Of a stretch of 64,000 nucleotides of DNA, positions 36,763 through 47,395 are shown one piece after another. The translations under genes were made by a program, and so were the position numbers. The notes beneath the pieces were generated by a model. It was not told the DNA's origin, searched no databases, and was given only the letters and a program-made list of their open reading frames with translations. How positions within the stretch are numbered: the stretch's first letter is position 1; each line of letters starts with the position of its first letter. This DNA is from Dietzia natronolimnaea (GTDB lineage Bacteria; Actinomycetota; Actinomycetes; Mycobacteriales; Mycobacteriaceae): assembly GCF_002289575.1 (NCBI RefSeq), contig NZ_NTGA01000004.1, positions 1 through 64,000 of the forward strand, read 5' to 3'.

Positions 36763-38303
36763 CTGCCGGGACGGGGCCCTGCGTCTCGCCCCCGGAGGTC
36801 CTCGACATCGTCTCCGTGGCGTTCGGGCGTCTCCTCAGGGAACGCGGGGTGGCCGTGTCCCCGGCCGAGGTGGTGGAGGTGCGGACGGTCCTCGCGCTGC
36901 TGGGGGCCTCGCGGCCCGAGGTGCTGCGGCCGGCGCTCCGTGCGGTGACGGTCAAGTACCAGCGGGAGAACCGGGTCTTCGACGCGGTGTTCGACCGCTT
37001 CTTCCTCGGTGTGCCCGCGGCCCGGACCGAGGTCACCGCGGGCGCCCGAGGCGAGGATCCGCAGGCGGGGGCGCTGCCCGACGAGCTGGAACTGGATTCT
37101 GAGGGGGCGTCGCCGTTCACCCCGTCGGACCTGGACCCGGCCGAGATCGGTGACCTGGTCGAGGGCGACGACACGGCCCGTCGTGACGAGGACATCCACT
37201 ACGACGACTCCGACTTCTCGACCGCGACGGGAGAGGAGGAGTTCGCCGTCGAACAGGGCGCGCAGCAGTGGCGGTCGTCGGTCACCTACGAGATCGAGGT
37301 GGACCGCGCGTCGTCGGAACGGGTGGGGGAGATGGGGTCCTCCGCGCTCTCGGTGTCCGGCGGTGAGTCGTTGGACTGGGGGGACGCGCTCGATGTCCTG
37401 CGGACCCTCGATGATTACGACGCCCGCCAGGTGTATGCGGGGAGCGGTGGGGACGGCGGGCCACCGCCGGGCGACCAGGTGGGGATGTTCGTCGACGCGG
37501 TCGTGGAGTTCCTCAGGAGCCTCCCGGACGACGTCACCGACGGTGGACCCGGTGGGGGTGGTGACGACGACGAGGATCGCGGACGCGCGGAGGGAACCGA
37601 TGACGGTGACCTCGAGCGCGCGTCACACGAGGTGATGCGCCGGATCCGGGGAGCGCCCCGCCGGCGTTCGCGACCGTTCGCGCGCGGGTTGCTGGACTCG
37701 CGCTCCACGCTGCGCCGGGCCTGGGCCACGGACGGCGAGGCGTTCACCCTCATGAACCGCACCCGCGTGCCCGGACCGCTCAAGCTGCTGATCCTCGTCG
37801 ATGTCTCGCTCTCGGTCCGACCCGTCACCGGATTCGTGCTGCGACTGGCCCAGAGCCTGCATCAGAAGGTCAACCGATGCTCCGTCGTCGCCTTTGTCGA
37901 CCGACCCGTCGACGTCACCGACCACCTCCTGTCCTCGTCGGGCGCGGAGGCGCTGGCGACCGTGCTGGCCGCGCCCGGTCTGGATCTGGAGGCGAGCAGT
38001 GACTACGGACGGGTGTTCGCCGAACTCCTCGACCGCCACGGGGACCTGATCGACGCCCGGACCTCCGTCCTCGTGGTCGGTGACGGACGGAGCAACGGCC
38101 TCGATCCGCGGGAGGACCTGGTGGGGCGGATCAGCAGGCGGGCCCACCGGATGGCGTGGATCACCCCGGAGGCCCGGAGGTACTGGAACCGGCCGAGCTG
38201 TGGGCTGAGCGGGTACGCCCGGTACCTGGACGGGGTGGTGACCGCGCGCGATCCCGCGGAACTGTCCGAACGGGCAGGTCTGCTGGGAAGCTCGCTCGCC
38301 TGA
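36759..38303 (+). CDS. VWA-domain protein (CoxE-like), MoxR partner
   Basis: A 514-aa protein. The C-terminal part (about 345-500) is a von Willebrand A domain with the MIDAS motif DVSLSV and the later VVGDGRSNG. A long acidic, low-complexity middle (DDTARRDEDIHYDDSD; GGGGDDDEDRG) separates it from an N-terminal helical region. The layout matches CoxE/YehP-type partners of MoxR ATPases. The start ATG overlaps the MoxR stop. Such pairs load metal or remodel an enzyme; here that is probably the neighbouring dehydrogenase. Confidence 0.88.
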   Translation: MTAGTGPCVSPPEVLDIVSVAFGRLLRERGVAVSPAEVVEVRTVLALLGASRPEVLRPALRAVTVKYQRENRVFDAVFDRFFLGVPAARTEVTAGARGEDPQAGALPDELELDSEGASPFTPSDLDPAEIGDLVEGDDTARRDEDIHYDDSDFSTATGEEEFAVEQGAQQWRSSVTYEIEVDRASSERVGEMGSSALSVSGGESLDWGDALDVLRTLDDYDARQVYAGSGGDGGPPPGDQVGMFVDAVVEFLRSLPDDVTDGGPGGGGDDDEDRGRAEGTDDGDLERASHEVMRRIRGAPRRRSRPFARGLLDSRSTLRRAWATDGEAFTLMNRTRVPGPLKLLILVDVSLSVRPVTGFVLRLAQSLHQKVNRCSVVAFVDRPVDVTDHLLSSSGAEALATVLAAPGLDLEASSDYGRVFAELLDRHGDLIDARTSVLVVGDGRSNGLDPREDLVGRISRRAHRMAWITPEARRYWNRPSCGLSGYARYLDGVVTARDPAELSERAGLLGSSLA

Positions 38304-38328
38304 CATGGCCCGGGCCTATCGTGAGGTC

Positions 38329-39504
38329 ATGTCCGCGGAAGGCCGGGTGGCCAAGTTCCACGCGCCGGAGATCCTCTTCGGTTTCGGAGCCCTGCCCGAG
38401 GCCGCGACCGCCGCCATGGGGCTGGGGGCCCGTCGCCCCCTCGTCGTCACCGATCCGTGGCTCGAACTCACCCCGTGGCCGGGGACCGTCGTGGACGAAC
38501 TGACGTCGCGGGGTGCCGAGCCGGTCGTGTGGTCCGACGTTCGACCGAACCCGCGCGCCTCACAGATCCTCGAGGGTGCGCAGACCTACCACTCCTCGGG
38601 GTGCGATGTGATCGTGGCGGTGGGGGGCGGGTCGGTGATCGACGCCGCCAAGGGGGTCGCGCTGGTGGTGTCCAACGGCGGGCACGTCCTCGAGTACGAG
38701 GGTGTCGACCGGGTCCGGTTGCCGCTGCCCCCGGTGGTGGCGGTGCCGACGACGGCCGGCAGCGGCGCCGATGTGTCCCAGTTCTGCGTGGTCAACGACT
38801 CGGACCGCCTGACCAAGGTGACCATCGTGAGCCGTTCGCTGGTGCCGGACGTCACGGTCATCGACCCGGGCACGCACGCCACCGTCCCCGAGGACGTGCG
38901 CGCGGCCACCGCGGTCGACGTGCTCTCGCACGGGGTGGAGGCCTACTTCTCGCGCGCAGCGGGGCCGTTGACCGACTCCCACGCACTCCGGTCCGTCGAA
39001 CTGTGCGCACGGTCGCTCGACCGGTTCGGGCTAGGTGGGAGCAACGGGGGAGGGCACGGTCGCGACCGGTTGGAGAGCATGGCGCTCGCCTCGCTCGAGG
39101 CCGGGATGGCCTTCAGCAACGCTGTCCTGGGGGCGGTCCACGCGATGAGCCATCCGGTGGGCGGTCGGTACGACGCGTCCCACGGCCAGATCAACGGGAT
39201 CCTGCTGTCGCATGTGGTCCGGCACAACGGGGCGGTGATGGACCCGGACCGCATGGCGGATCTGGCCCGCGCCGCCGGCGTCGCCGTGGGGTCGCGCGCC
39301 GGTCAGGTGACGGACCGGGTGGCGGACCGCTTCCGGGACCTCGCGGAGTCCGTCGGGATCCCGACCGGGCTCACTCACCTGGGGGTCCGGGGCGAGGACA
39401 TTCCCACCCTGGCCGCTCACGCCCTGCGCGATCTGTGCATGGCCACCAATCCGCGTCCCGTCACCCTCGAGGACGTCGAACGGTTGTACCGGGAGGCGTC
39501 ATGA
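38329..39504 (+). CDS. iron-containing alcohol dehydrogenase (1,3-propanediol dehydrogenase-like)
   Basis: A 391-aa group III alcohol dehydrogenase distinct from mdo. The NAD(P) motif is VGGGSVIDAAKG; metal ligands lie in ATAVDVLSHGVEAYFS, GAVHAMSHPVGGRYDASHG. In Mycobacterium smegmatis a similar gene (MSMEG_6239, propane-1,3-diol dehydrogenase) sits in the mno region, and this is probably its counterpart. The start at 38329 (MSAEGRVAKFH) fits the family; an in-frame ATG at 38305 is an alternative. It overlaps the kinase gene (ATGA). Confidence 0.88.
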   Translation: MSAEGRVAKFHAPEILFGFGALPEAATAAMGLGARRPLVVTDPWLELTPWPGTVVDELTSRGAEPVVWSDVRPNPRASQILEGAQTYHSSGCDVIVAVGGGSVIDAAKGVALVVSNGGHVLEYEGVDRVRLPLPPVVAVPTTAGSGADVSQFCVVNDSDRLTKVTIVSRSLVPDVTVIDPGTHATVPEDVRAATAVDVLSHGVEAYFSRAAGPLTDSHALRSVELCARSLDRFGLGGSNGGGHGRDRLESMALASLEAGMAFSNAVLGAVHAMSHPVGGRYDASHGQINGILLSHVVRHNGAVMDPDRMADLARAAGVAVGSRAGQVTDRVADRFRDLAESVGIPTGLTHLGVRGEDIPTLAAHALRDLCMATNPRPVTLEDVERLYREAS

Positions 39505-40877
39505 CCGAGGGGCCGACGGACCTGGACTCGCTCCTGGGCCTCCGGTCGGTCAAGAGGAGCTTCTTCGACCAGTACCGCGCGGCGGAGTCCAGGTTGCGCC
39601 GCTCCATGCACGCGCTCGATCGCGTCTCGGGGGCGCTGGTGCGGACCGCCGAGGGGCCCGAGGAGCTGATGCTGTCCGTCCTCAAGGTCGCCTACGACCA
39701 ACTCGACGCCGAGTGGGCGCTGGTGGCCCTGCGGGACGGTCAGTTACCGTCAGTCGAACCCCGGCACGTCATCGTGGACCCCGAGGGCCGGTTCGTCGCG
39801 TTCGAGGGACGGGACCTGGCGCCCGTGCCGGAGGGTTTGCCCAAGGATGTGGTCAACGTCCTCCTGGCGGTCCTCCGCGGCGGCCGGTCCGCCGAGGTCG
39901 CGGACGCCGGTGGGCCGGAGGCGGTCACCGTTCCGCTGATCCTGCACGGCGGGGTGATCGGAGGGTTGGCGTCGTGGCGTCACCCGGGCAGGCAGGCCGA
40001 CGACATCGACACCGTGGTCCTGCGGATCCTCGCCGCGCAGGCGGCGGTCGCACTGCACAACTCCGTGCTGTTCCGCGACAAGGAGATGCTCCTCGCCCGG
40101 GCGGAGGAGGCGTACGAGGAGGCCCGGGGGCACGTGGTGGAGCTCTCCCGGCGGAACTCCGAGCTCGAGATCGCCCACCGCGAGCTCGACGCCGCGCACC
40201 GCCAGCGGATCCTCGACGTGGAACGGTCCCGGATGGCCCGGGAACTCCACGACAGCGTGTCCCAGCTCGTCCTCGGCGCGGGGATGCACCTCCAACTCGG
40301 ACTCGACGCGGTGGGAGACGCCGACCGGCAGCGGCCCCTGCTCGAGAAGGCGGTACACCTGACCGACCAGGCCGTCGACCAGTTGCGATCCGTGATCTAC
40401 GCCCTGCGCACGATCGACGACGGGGACGGCCGGCTGAGCCGGCTGATCGAGGACCTGTGCCGCCTCCACGTCCCGTCGACCATGTCCTCCGAGGTCCGGG
40501 TCCTCGGCGACGAGGTGCCGACGACCCCCGGGATCGAGCACGAGCTCCTCCGGATCGCCGGCGAGGCGCTCTCGAACGCCGCGCGGCACTCGCGGGGCAG
40601 CGGCGTGGTGGTCACCCTCGACTTCGGTGACGAGGCCGTGGCGCTCACCGTGGAGGACGACGGCGTGGGGCGACCGCAGGATCTGCGGGGCCTGCTCGAG
40701 GCCGTGCGGACCGGGTCCCCGGAAGAGCGCCACGGTCTGGTGAACATGAGGGAGAGGGCGGAGATGGTGGGAGGGGTGTTGCGCATCTCGGGGTCCGACG
40801 CGGGCGGGGTGGCGATCACCGTGGTGGCGCCCGGTGTCGGGGGCCTCGACACAGCGGTCCGGGGGTCGGTCCGGTGA
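39501..40877 (+). CDS. mnoS: GAF sensor histidine kinase, NarX/DesK type (MnoS-like)
   Basis: A 458-aa soluble sensor kinase. A GAF domain spans about 50-200, a coiled coil about 200-245, then the HisKA_3 H-box MARELHDSVSQLVLG and the HATPase segments EALSNAARHSR and VEDDGVGRP. No membrane segment is seen, so the signal is cytoplasmic. With the next gene it resembles MnoSR, which controls diol and methanol dehydrogenase genes in M. smegmatis. The symbol rests on gene order and is tentative. Confidence 0.85.
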   Translation: MTEGPTDLDSLLGLRSVKRSFFDQYRAAESRLRRSMHALDRVSGALVRTAEGPEELMLSVLKVAYDQLDAEWALVALRDGQLPSVEPRHVIVDPEGRFVAFEGRDLAPVPEGLPKDVVNVLLAVLRGGRSAEVADAGGPEAVTVPLILHGGVIGGLASWRHPGRQADDIDTVVLRILAAQAAVALHNSVLFRDKEMLLARAEEAYEEARGHVVELSRRNSELEIAHRELDAAHRQRILDVERSRMARELHDSVSQLVLGAGMHLQLGLDAVGDADRQRPLLEKAVHLTDQAVDQLRSVIYALRTIDDGDGRLSRLIEDLCRLHVPSTMSSEVRVLGDEVPTTPGIEHELLRIAGEALSNAARHSRGSGVVVTLDFGDEAVALTVEDDGVGRPQDLRGLLEAVRTGSPEERHGLVNMRERAEMVGGVLRISGSDAGGVAITVVAPGVGGLDTAVRGSVR

Positions 40878-41560
40878 GTCCCGGCCCGATGCCCCCGCCG
40901 GCGACCGGCCCGACGACCCCGCCGGGCACGATCCGCACCGTGTTGGTGGACGACCACGCGGTCCTCCGCGAGGGCCTGCGGTTGATGCTCGAGCGGGAGC
41001 CCGATCTCGAGGTGGTCGGTGAGGCGTCGACCGCGGACGCGGCCCTCGGGGTCATCAACTCGACCCGCCCGGACGTCGCGGTGATCGACCTCAAGCTGGG
41101 CAGCGGGTCCGAACTGGACGGGTTGCGCCTCTGCGCGGCGGTCCGCGACCTGTTCCCCGAGGTCGCCCCGCTGGTGCTCACGACCTTCCTCGACAAGGCG
41201 ATCGTCGTGCGGGCGGTCCGGGCGGGGGCGCGGGGATACGTGGTCAAGAACGTGGACGTCACCGAACTGGTGACCGCCGTCCGGTCGGTGTCCGCGGGGG
41301 AGAGCGCCTTCGACGCGCGGACCGCCTCCATGGTCGTGGACGCGCTCAGAGGGGTCGATTCGGCGTCCGAGGCCCTGTCGGCCCGGGAGATCGAGGTCCT
41401 CACGCTGCTGGCGGAGGGGATGTCCAACAAGGAGATCGGTCAGACGCTGTTCATCTCGGCCACCACCGCCAAGTTCCACATCAGCAACATCCTCCGCAAG
41501 CTCAAGGTCTCACGGCGCGCCGAGGCGGTGTACGTGGCCAGTCGGCAGGGCCTGCTCTGA
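40874..41560 (+). CDS. mnoR: NarL-family response regulator (MnoR-like)
   Basis: A 228-aa response regulator. The receiver spans about 15-140, with the acidic pair in VDDHA and the phosphoacceptor in AVIDLKLG. The LuxR helix-turn-helix is LSAREIEVLTLLAEGMSNKE followed by ISATTAKFHISNILRK. It overlaps the kinase stop (ATGA), so the two are certainly a pair. It probably activates mdo and the second alcohol dehydrogenase. The inverted repeats near 34182 and 42666 are candidate targets. Confidence 0.88.
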   Translation: MSPGPMPPPATGPTTPPGTIRTVLVDDHAVLREGLRLMLEREPDLEVVGEASTADAALGVINSTRPDVAVIDLKLGSGSELDGLRLCAAVRDLFPEVAPLVLTTFLDKAIVVRAVRAGARGYVVKNVDVTELVTAVRSVSAGESAFDARTASMVVDALRGVDSASEALSAREIEVLTLLAEGMSNKEIGQTLFISATTAKFHISNILRKLKVSRRAEAVYVASRQGLL

Positions 41561-41679
41561 CCGCCCCGCACCCGCCCGTCCTGCCCGAGCCCGCCCGCCC
41601 GCCGCCCCGCCCGAGCCCGCAGCCTCCACCGTGCCCGCCGCCCCGCCCGAGTGGCCTCCACCGGCCGGACGGCCCAACG

Positions 41680-41729
41680 AGAAGAGCGTTCCGCGCACCC
41701 TCTTCTCGGCAAACGTGTGCGGAACGCTC
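41680..41729. terminator. long hairpin, bidirectional terminator; copy 1 of a repeated element
   Basis: AAGAGCGTTCCGCGCA and TGTGCGGAACGCTCTT form a 16-bp stem with one G/T wobble and an 18-base loop. It lies between the convergent mnoR and mftM-like genes. The same stem recurs at 45611-45659 with an unrelated loop, in the opposite sense. Confidence 0.7.
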
Positions 41730-41753
41730 TTGGCGATGGAGTGACGGGGCGGG

Positions 41754-42587
41754 TCACTTGTCGACCACGAGCCATCCGCCGTGGTGCTCGTCGACCCGCG
41801 TCCGCACCCCGGGGGACCAGCTGCGACAGAGCGACACGATCCGGTCGGCGAGCGCGGCCAGCGTGGGGATGTCGAAGGTCCGGACATGACCGTATTGCCT
41901 CACGGCGACGGGCTCGAAGGGCACGGCGATCACCACGCGTCGCCGCGCCAGGCGAAGCGCCTCGCGGACCATGTCCCACCCCTCGCGGTCGCCCAGGTGC
42001 TCGAGGACGTGGACCAGGTAGACGGTGTCCGCTGTACCCGCGGCCAGCGGGGTCGTCCGTGCGTCGAGGCAGACCGGGGAGGGCAGCGGTCCGTCGGCCG
42101 GCGCGCAGGACCGGAGGAGCCCGAGGACGGACGGGTCGAGATCCACCGCGACGGTCCTCACGCCCTCCCGGGCGAGGCGGAGGGACAGGAATCCGAAGCA
42201 GCACCCGATCTCCACCGCGGAGTCGCCGGACATCTCCGCCACCGCCCGGTCATGGACCGGGGAGAACGGGCAGTCGCCACGGGACAGCGCCGAGATCGAC
42301 GACTGGTAGTAGGCGGACCAGCACTCGTCCCAGCTCCCGTCGCGGCAGGTCACGAGCGCGGTCACCGCCCGGTGGAACTCGTCGACGGTGTGCAGGACCC
42401 CGGTGGCGAGCAGATCGCGGGACATGGTCGGGATCAGTGCCTCGCTCACCTCGTCGTCGTCGAGATCGTGCCCGATCCGCACCCGACGGTCGTCCGCGAG
42501 CACGGTGAACGCCCCGAACCGTCGGCCCGGTCCGCCCCGGACCGCCGAGATCTCCCGGAGCCCCGGGGGTGTGGCTGTGGTCTGCAT
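41754..42587 (-). CDS. mftM: class I SAM-dependent methyltransferase, MftM-like
   Basis: A 277-aa methyltransferase. SAM motif I is [16 protein letters not shown], motif [11 protein letters not shown], and the late [13 protein letters not shown] is typical of class I enzymes. M. smegmatis MftM (MSMEG_6237), which methylates the mycofactocin oligosaccharide, sits beside MnoSR and Mno; the same neighbours here make this the likely equivalent. The start is ATG 42587; the longer frame runs into the aldehyde dehydrogenase promoter. The mft biosynthesis genes themselves are not in this window. Confidence 0.75.
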   Translation of the reverse strand: MQTTATPPGLREISAVRGGPGRRFGAFTVLADDRRVRIGHDLDDDEVSEALIPTMSRDLLATGVLHTVDEFHRAVTALVTCRDGSWDECWSAYYQSSISALSRGDCPFSPVHDRAVAEMSGDSAVEIGCCFGFLSLRLAREGVRTVAVDLDPSVLGLLRSCAPADGPLPSPVCLDARTTPLAAGTADTVYLVHVLEHLGDREGWDMVREALRLARRRVVIAVPFEPVAVRQYGHVRTFDIPTLAALADRIVSLCRSWSPGVRTRVDEHHGGWLVVDK

Positions 42588-42665
42588 GGGGGCCGACGCT
42601 AGGGCCACCGGGGGGCCCGCAGCGAGGGGAAACTGTGGATTCCGGCAGGTCGAACGGGTGCGGAC

Positions 42666-42681
42666 CTGCCCGGACGGGCAG
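42666..42681. promoter_or_regulatory. inverted repeat upstream of aldehyde dehydrogenase
   Basis: CTGCCCG-GA-CGGGCAG lies about 120-135 bp before the aldehyde dehydrogenase start. A further 10-bp palindrome, GCAACGTTGC, is at 42716-42725. Either may bind the island's regulators. Confidence 0.35.
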
Positions 42682-42743
42682 TGCGGACCCGGGCGCGGCC
42701 GGATCCGAACCTCGTGCAACGTTGCTGCAACCCCGGCGCGCAT

Positions 42744-42759
42744 AGTGTCCTACATCACA
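42744..42759. promoter_or_regulatory. CRP/GlxR-like box upstream of aldehyde dehydrogenase
   Basis: AGTGT-CCTACA-TCACA matches 8 of 10 positions of TGTGA-N6-TCACA, 43-58 bp before the start codon. The spacing resembles the box ahead of mdo. Confidence 0.4.
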
Positions 42760-42801
42760 GCGTCGACCACGGGGGTCGCGCGGAGGAGAAGGAGGGGCAC
42801 G

Positions 42802-44325
<1,524 letters not shown>

Positions 44326-44357
44326 GTCGCGGCGGGTTACAGGAGGAGGGACCGGCC

Positions 44358-44843
44358 ATGGACGATGTCTGCGGACTCCCCTCGGGCGGGAGCGTGCCCA
44401 TCGCGGCGCGGGCCCTCCCGCCGGAGGGGGCGCCGCCCGGTCTCCCGGCGCGCGTCGTGGTCACCGAGCCGGCCGCCGAGCTCATCCGTGAGCTCGTCGG
44501 CCGGCACGGCCCGGTGATGTTCCACCAGTCGGGCGGGTGCTGCGACGGGTCGGCGCCCATGTGCTACCCGGACGGGGAGTTCCGGGTGGGCCAGCGCGAC
44601 GTGCTGGTGGGGGAGCTCGACCTCGGTGAGGCCCGGGTGCGCGTGTGGATCTCGGGCTCCCAGTTCGAGACCTGGAAGCACACGCAGCTGGTGTTGGACG
44701 CGATCCCGGGCCGGGGTTCGGGCTTCAGCCTCGAGAATCCGACCGGGAGGCGGTTCCTGTCCCGGGCCCGGACGTTCGACGCGGCCGAGCAGGAGGCGTT
44801 GGCGGGGTTCCCGCCGCGCACGGGGGCGGATTTCGAGGACTGA
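44358..44843 (+). CDS. DUF779 domain-containing protein
   Basis: A 161-aa protein of the DUF779 family, often encoded beside ExaC-type aldehyde dehydrogenases. The conserved centre is MFHQSGGCCDGSAPMCYPDG, with three cysteines and a histidine that could bind a metal or handle thiols. QFETWKHTQLVLDAIPGRGSG and FSLE complete the domain. The biochemical role is not known. It is probably co-transcribed with the aldehyde dehydrogenase. Confidence 0.9.
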   Translation: MDDVCGLPSGGSVPIAARALPPEGAPPGLPARVVVTEPAAELIRELVGRHGPVMFHQSGGCCDGSAPMCYPDGEFRVGQRDVLVGELDLGEARVRVWISGSQFETWKHTQLVLDAIPGRGSGFSLENPTGRRFLSRARTFDAAEQEALAGFPPRTGADFED

Positions 44844-44920
44844 GGTGTGGTGGGGCCGGTCCCGGTGTCGCGGTTGGTGATTCGCGCAGATGAGACGGGG
44901 TCCGGCGGTAACATCGGGTC

Positions 44921-45550
44921 ATGGATACCGACCGTCCGGCACCCGTTGATCCCCTCGACGCCGAGGTCGAGTTCCTCACGCCCGGGCTGCGCTCGGATCT
45001 GCTCGAGCGGTGGAACGAACCGCGGCGTCGCTACCACAACGAGACGCACCTGCGCGCGGTGCTGCGTGCCGTCGACGCCCTGGAGTCGGACGGCGAGGCG
45101 TTCGACGGGACCGCCGTCCGGCTGGCCGCCTGGTTCCACACCGCTGTGTTCGACCCCACGGAGTCGGAGAACAACGACAAGTCGGCGGCGTTCACCGAGA
45201 AGGCGCTCGACCCGGCCGCCCCCGTCGACGAGGTGTCGCGCCTCGTGCGGCTCATGGGCGGGCACCGGGTCGAGGCCGGGGACCTCAACGGCGCGGTCCT
45301 CTCCGATGCCGATCTCGCGGTCCTCGGGGCCGACCCGGAGACGTACGACACCTACTCGCAGGACGTCCGCCACGAATTCGCGCACGTGCCGGGCGAGCGG
45401 TTCGTGGCCGGGCGGATCGCCTCCCTGGAGGCACTGCTGGAGCGGAAGTCGGTCTTCCTCACGCGGGCCGGCCGCGACCTCTGGGAGAAGCAGGCGCACG
45501 CCAACCTCAACCGCGAACTCGGGCTCCTCAGGGCCGGCGTATCGGCCTAG
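44921..45550 (+). CDS. predicted HD-superfamily metal-dependent phosphohydrolase
   Basis: A 209-aa protein of the COG4339 group. RRRYHNETHL, LAAWFHTAVFDP and EFAHVPGERFVAGR hold the conserved histidines and aspartate. Many relatives read WFHDAVY; here Thr replaces the metal-binding Asp of the HD pair (HT). Activity may therefore be altered. The substrate is unknown. It converges on the FMN protein gene across the repeated hairpin. Confidence 0.82.
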   Translation: MDTDRPAPVDPLDAEVEFLTPGLRSDLLERWNEPRRRYHNETHLRAVLRAVDALESDGEAFDGTAVRLAAWFHTAVFDPTESENNDKSAAFTEKALDPAAPVDEVSRLVRLMGGHRVEAGDLNGAVLSDADLAVLGADPETYDTYSQDVRHEFAHVPGERFVAGRIASLEALLERKSVFLTRAGRDLWEKQAHANLNRELGLLRAGVSA

Positions 45551-45610
45551 TCGCTGGGCCCCGCCCGCGTCCGTCGGCGTGGTGGCTGGGCCCCGCCTGC
45601 GGCCGTCGGG

Positions 45611-45659
45611 AAGAGCGTTCCGCACACATCGGTCGAGTAGATCTGCGCGGAACGCTCTT
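45611..45659. terminator. long hairpin, bidirectional terminator; copy 2 of a repeated element
   Basis: AAGAGCGTTCCGCACA and TGCGCGGAACGCTCTT form a 16-bp stem with a 17-base loop, followed by TTT on the plus strand. It lies between two convergent genes. The stem equals that at 41680-41729 read from the other strand; both are followed by CGATGG. Confidence 0.7.
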
Positions 45660-45689
45660 TTCGATGGCGGAAGGGTCGGGAGGGGTGGG

Positions 45690-47255
45690 TCAGAGCCCCG
45701 GGGGCGTGTAGGCGGCGGTGTGCTCGGCAGCACCGCTGGCGGACATGAGATCGGTGATGCGCCGGATGTCCGCGGGCCCGGGCAGGCCCCATCCCGGCCG
45801 GTATCCGTAGATCTCCGCGAGGGTCGTCGACTCCCGGGTGCCGTCGGCCAGCTCCACGTCCTCGGGCCCGATCAGTGACGGGTGGGGCACGCCGACGGCG
45901 CCGGAGACCTTGACGAGGTCGCGTCGCAACGACCGGAGGTAGGACGCACACCGCACAGCCTTGTCCGTCGGGTCCACTCCGCGGGCCAGCCACGGGTTCT
46001 GTGTGGCCACGCCGGTGGGGCAGCGGTCGGTGTGGCACTTCTGGGCCTGGATGCAGCCGATGGAGAGCATGGCCTCGCGACCGACGGCGATGATGTCCAC
46101 GCCGAGGGCGAACGCGACCACCGCGTTCTCGGGGATCCCCAGCTTGCCCGAGCCCACGAACACCACGTCGTCCGTGAGCCCGGCCTCCGCGAAGACCCGG
46201 TACACGCGGGAGAAGCCTAGCCGGAACGGGAGTGACACGGCGTCGGTGAAGACGAGGGGAGCGGCTCCGGTACCGCCCTCGCCGCCGTCGATGGTGACGA
46301 AGTCGACACCGCGCTCCCGGGACACCATCGCGGAGGCCAGCTGCTCCCAGAACTCCAGTTCGCCGACGGCGGACTTGATGCCCACCGGAAGGCCGGTGCG
46401 CTCGGCGATCTCCTCGACCAGGTCGAGCATGGAGTCGACGTCGTGGAAGGCGGTGTGTCGGGAGGGGCTCGCACATTCGCGGTCGGTGGGGACCCCGCGG
46501 ATCCGCCCGATCTCCGCGGTGACCTTGGCGGCGGGCAGCAGGCCGCCGAGCCCGGGTTTGGCACCCTGGCTGAGTTTGATCTCGATCGCCCTGATTGGGT
46601 GCTTCTCGGTGAGGGCGACCAGCGCGTCGAGGTCGAGACGGCCGTCGGCGTCGCGGACCCCGAAGTAGGCGGTGCCGATCTGGAAGACCAGGTCACCGCC
46701 CTTCTGATGGTAGGGGCTCAGCCCACCCTCGCCCGTGTTCTGCAGAGCTCCCGCGAGGGCGGCCCCGCGGTTGAGGGCCTCGACGGCCGGAGCCGACAGA
46801 GCGCCGTAGCTCATCCCGGAGACCGACACCAGGGACTCGGGTCGGAATGCGCGGGCCCGGCCGCGGGCGGCGCCGAGGATCTTGGCCGGCGGGAGTTGGA
46901 GTTGCTCGGCGGAGTGCGCGTGGGCGGACACCGTGACCCCGGCGAACGTGCGCGGCTTGATGATCGGGTATCCGGAGAGGAACTCGATGTTGTTGTCCGT
47001 GCCGAACCCGAACGTCGTGGCCCGCCCCTCCGCCGACTCCTGGATCCAGGCGCGTTGATCACGGGTGAACGGGCGCTCCTCGTCGTTGCCCGCCACGATG
47101 TACTGGCGCAGTTCGGGCCCGATGGAACTCAGGGCCATCCGGGCGTGCCCGAGCACGGGGAACGTCCGGAGGATCGGGTACCTGGTCTGTCGCAGGTCCG
47201 AGGCCGCGACGGCGGCCAGGGCCGCGACGGGGGCGCCGAGGAGCCACTTGCGCAT
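45690..47255 (-). CDS. FMN-binding glutamate synthase family protein
   Basis: A 521-aa protein resembling the FMN/synthase domain of GltB. Blocks are MSYGALSAPAVEALNRGA, IKLSQGAKPGLGGLLPAAKV, TIDGGEGGTGAAP and the Fe-S cysteines CIQAQKCHTDRCPTGVATQN. It lacks the amidotransferase domain, so it cannot use glutamine alone. The N-terminus (MRKWLLGAPVAALAAVAA) is a possible membrane anchor. The start 47255 has GGAGG upstream. The function of these stand-alone proteins is not established. True gltBD is present at 57059-63122. Confidence 0.88.
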   Translation of the reverse strand: MRKWLLGAPVAALAAVAASDLRQTRYPILRTFPVLGHARMALSSIGPELRQYIVAGNDEERPFTRDQRAWIQESAEGRATTFGFGTDNNIEFLSGYPIIKPRTFAGVTVSAHAHSAEQLQLPPAKILGAARGRARAFRPESLVSVSGMSYGALSAPAVEALNRGAALAGALQNTGEGGLSPYHQKGGDLVFQIGTAYFGVRDADGRLDLDALVALTEKHPIRAIEIKLSQGAKPGLGGLLPAAKVTAEIGRIRGVPTDRECASPSRHTAFHDVDSMLDLVEEIAERTGLPVGIKSAVGELEFWEQLASAMVSRERGVDFVTIDGGEGGTGAAPLVFTDAVSLPFRLGFSRVYRVFAEAGLTDDVVFVGSGKLGIPENAVVAFALGVDIIAVGREAMLSIGCIQAQKCHTDRCPTGVATQNPWLARGVDPTDKAVRCASYLRSLRRDLVKVSGAVGVPHPSLIGPEDVELADGTRESTTLAEIYGYRPGWGLPGPADIRRITDLMSASGAAEHTAAYTPPGL

Positions 47256-47395
47256 GTCGACCTCCGGTTCTGTCGGTGTCCCCATCATGGACCATCAGTC
47301 GCCCCCTGCGCCCGTGCCCGACTCCCCGCGGCGGGGCGCCTACAGTGGCCGCACCGGTCGCGGACACCGGGACCCTGGGCGAGAGGACCACACCG

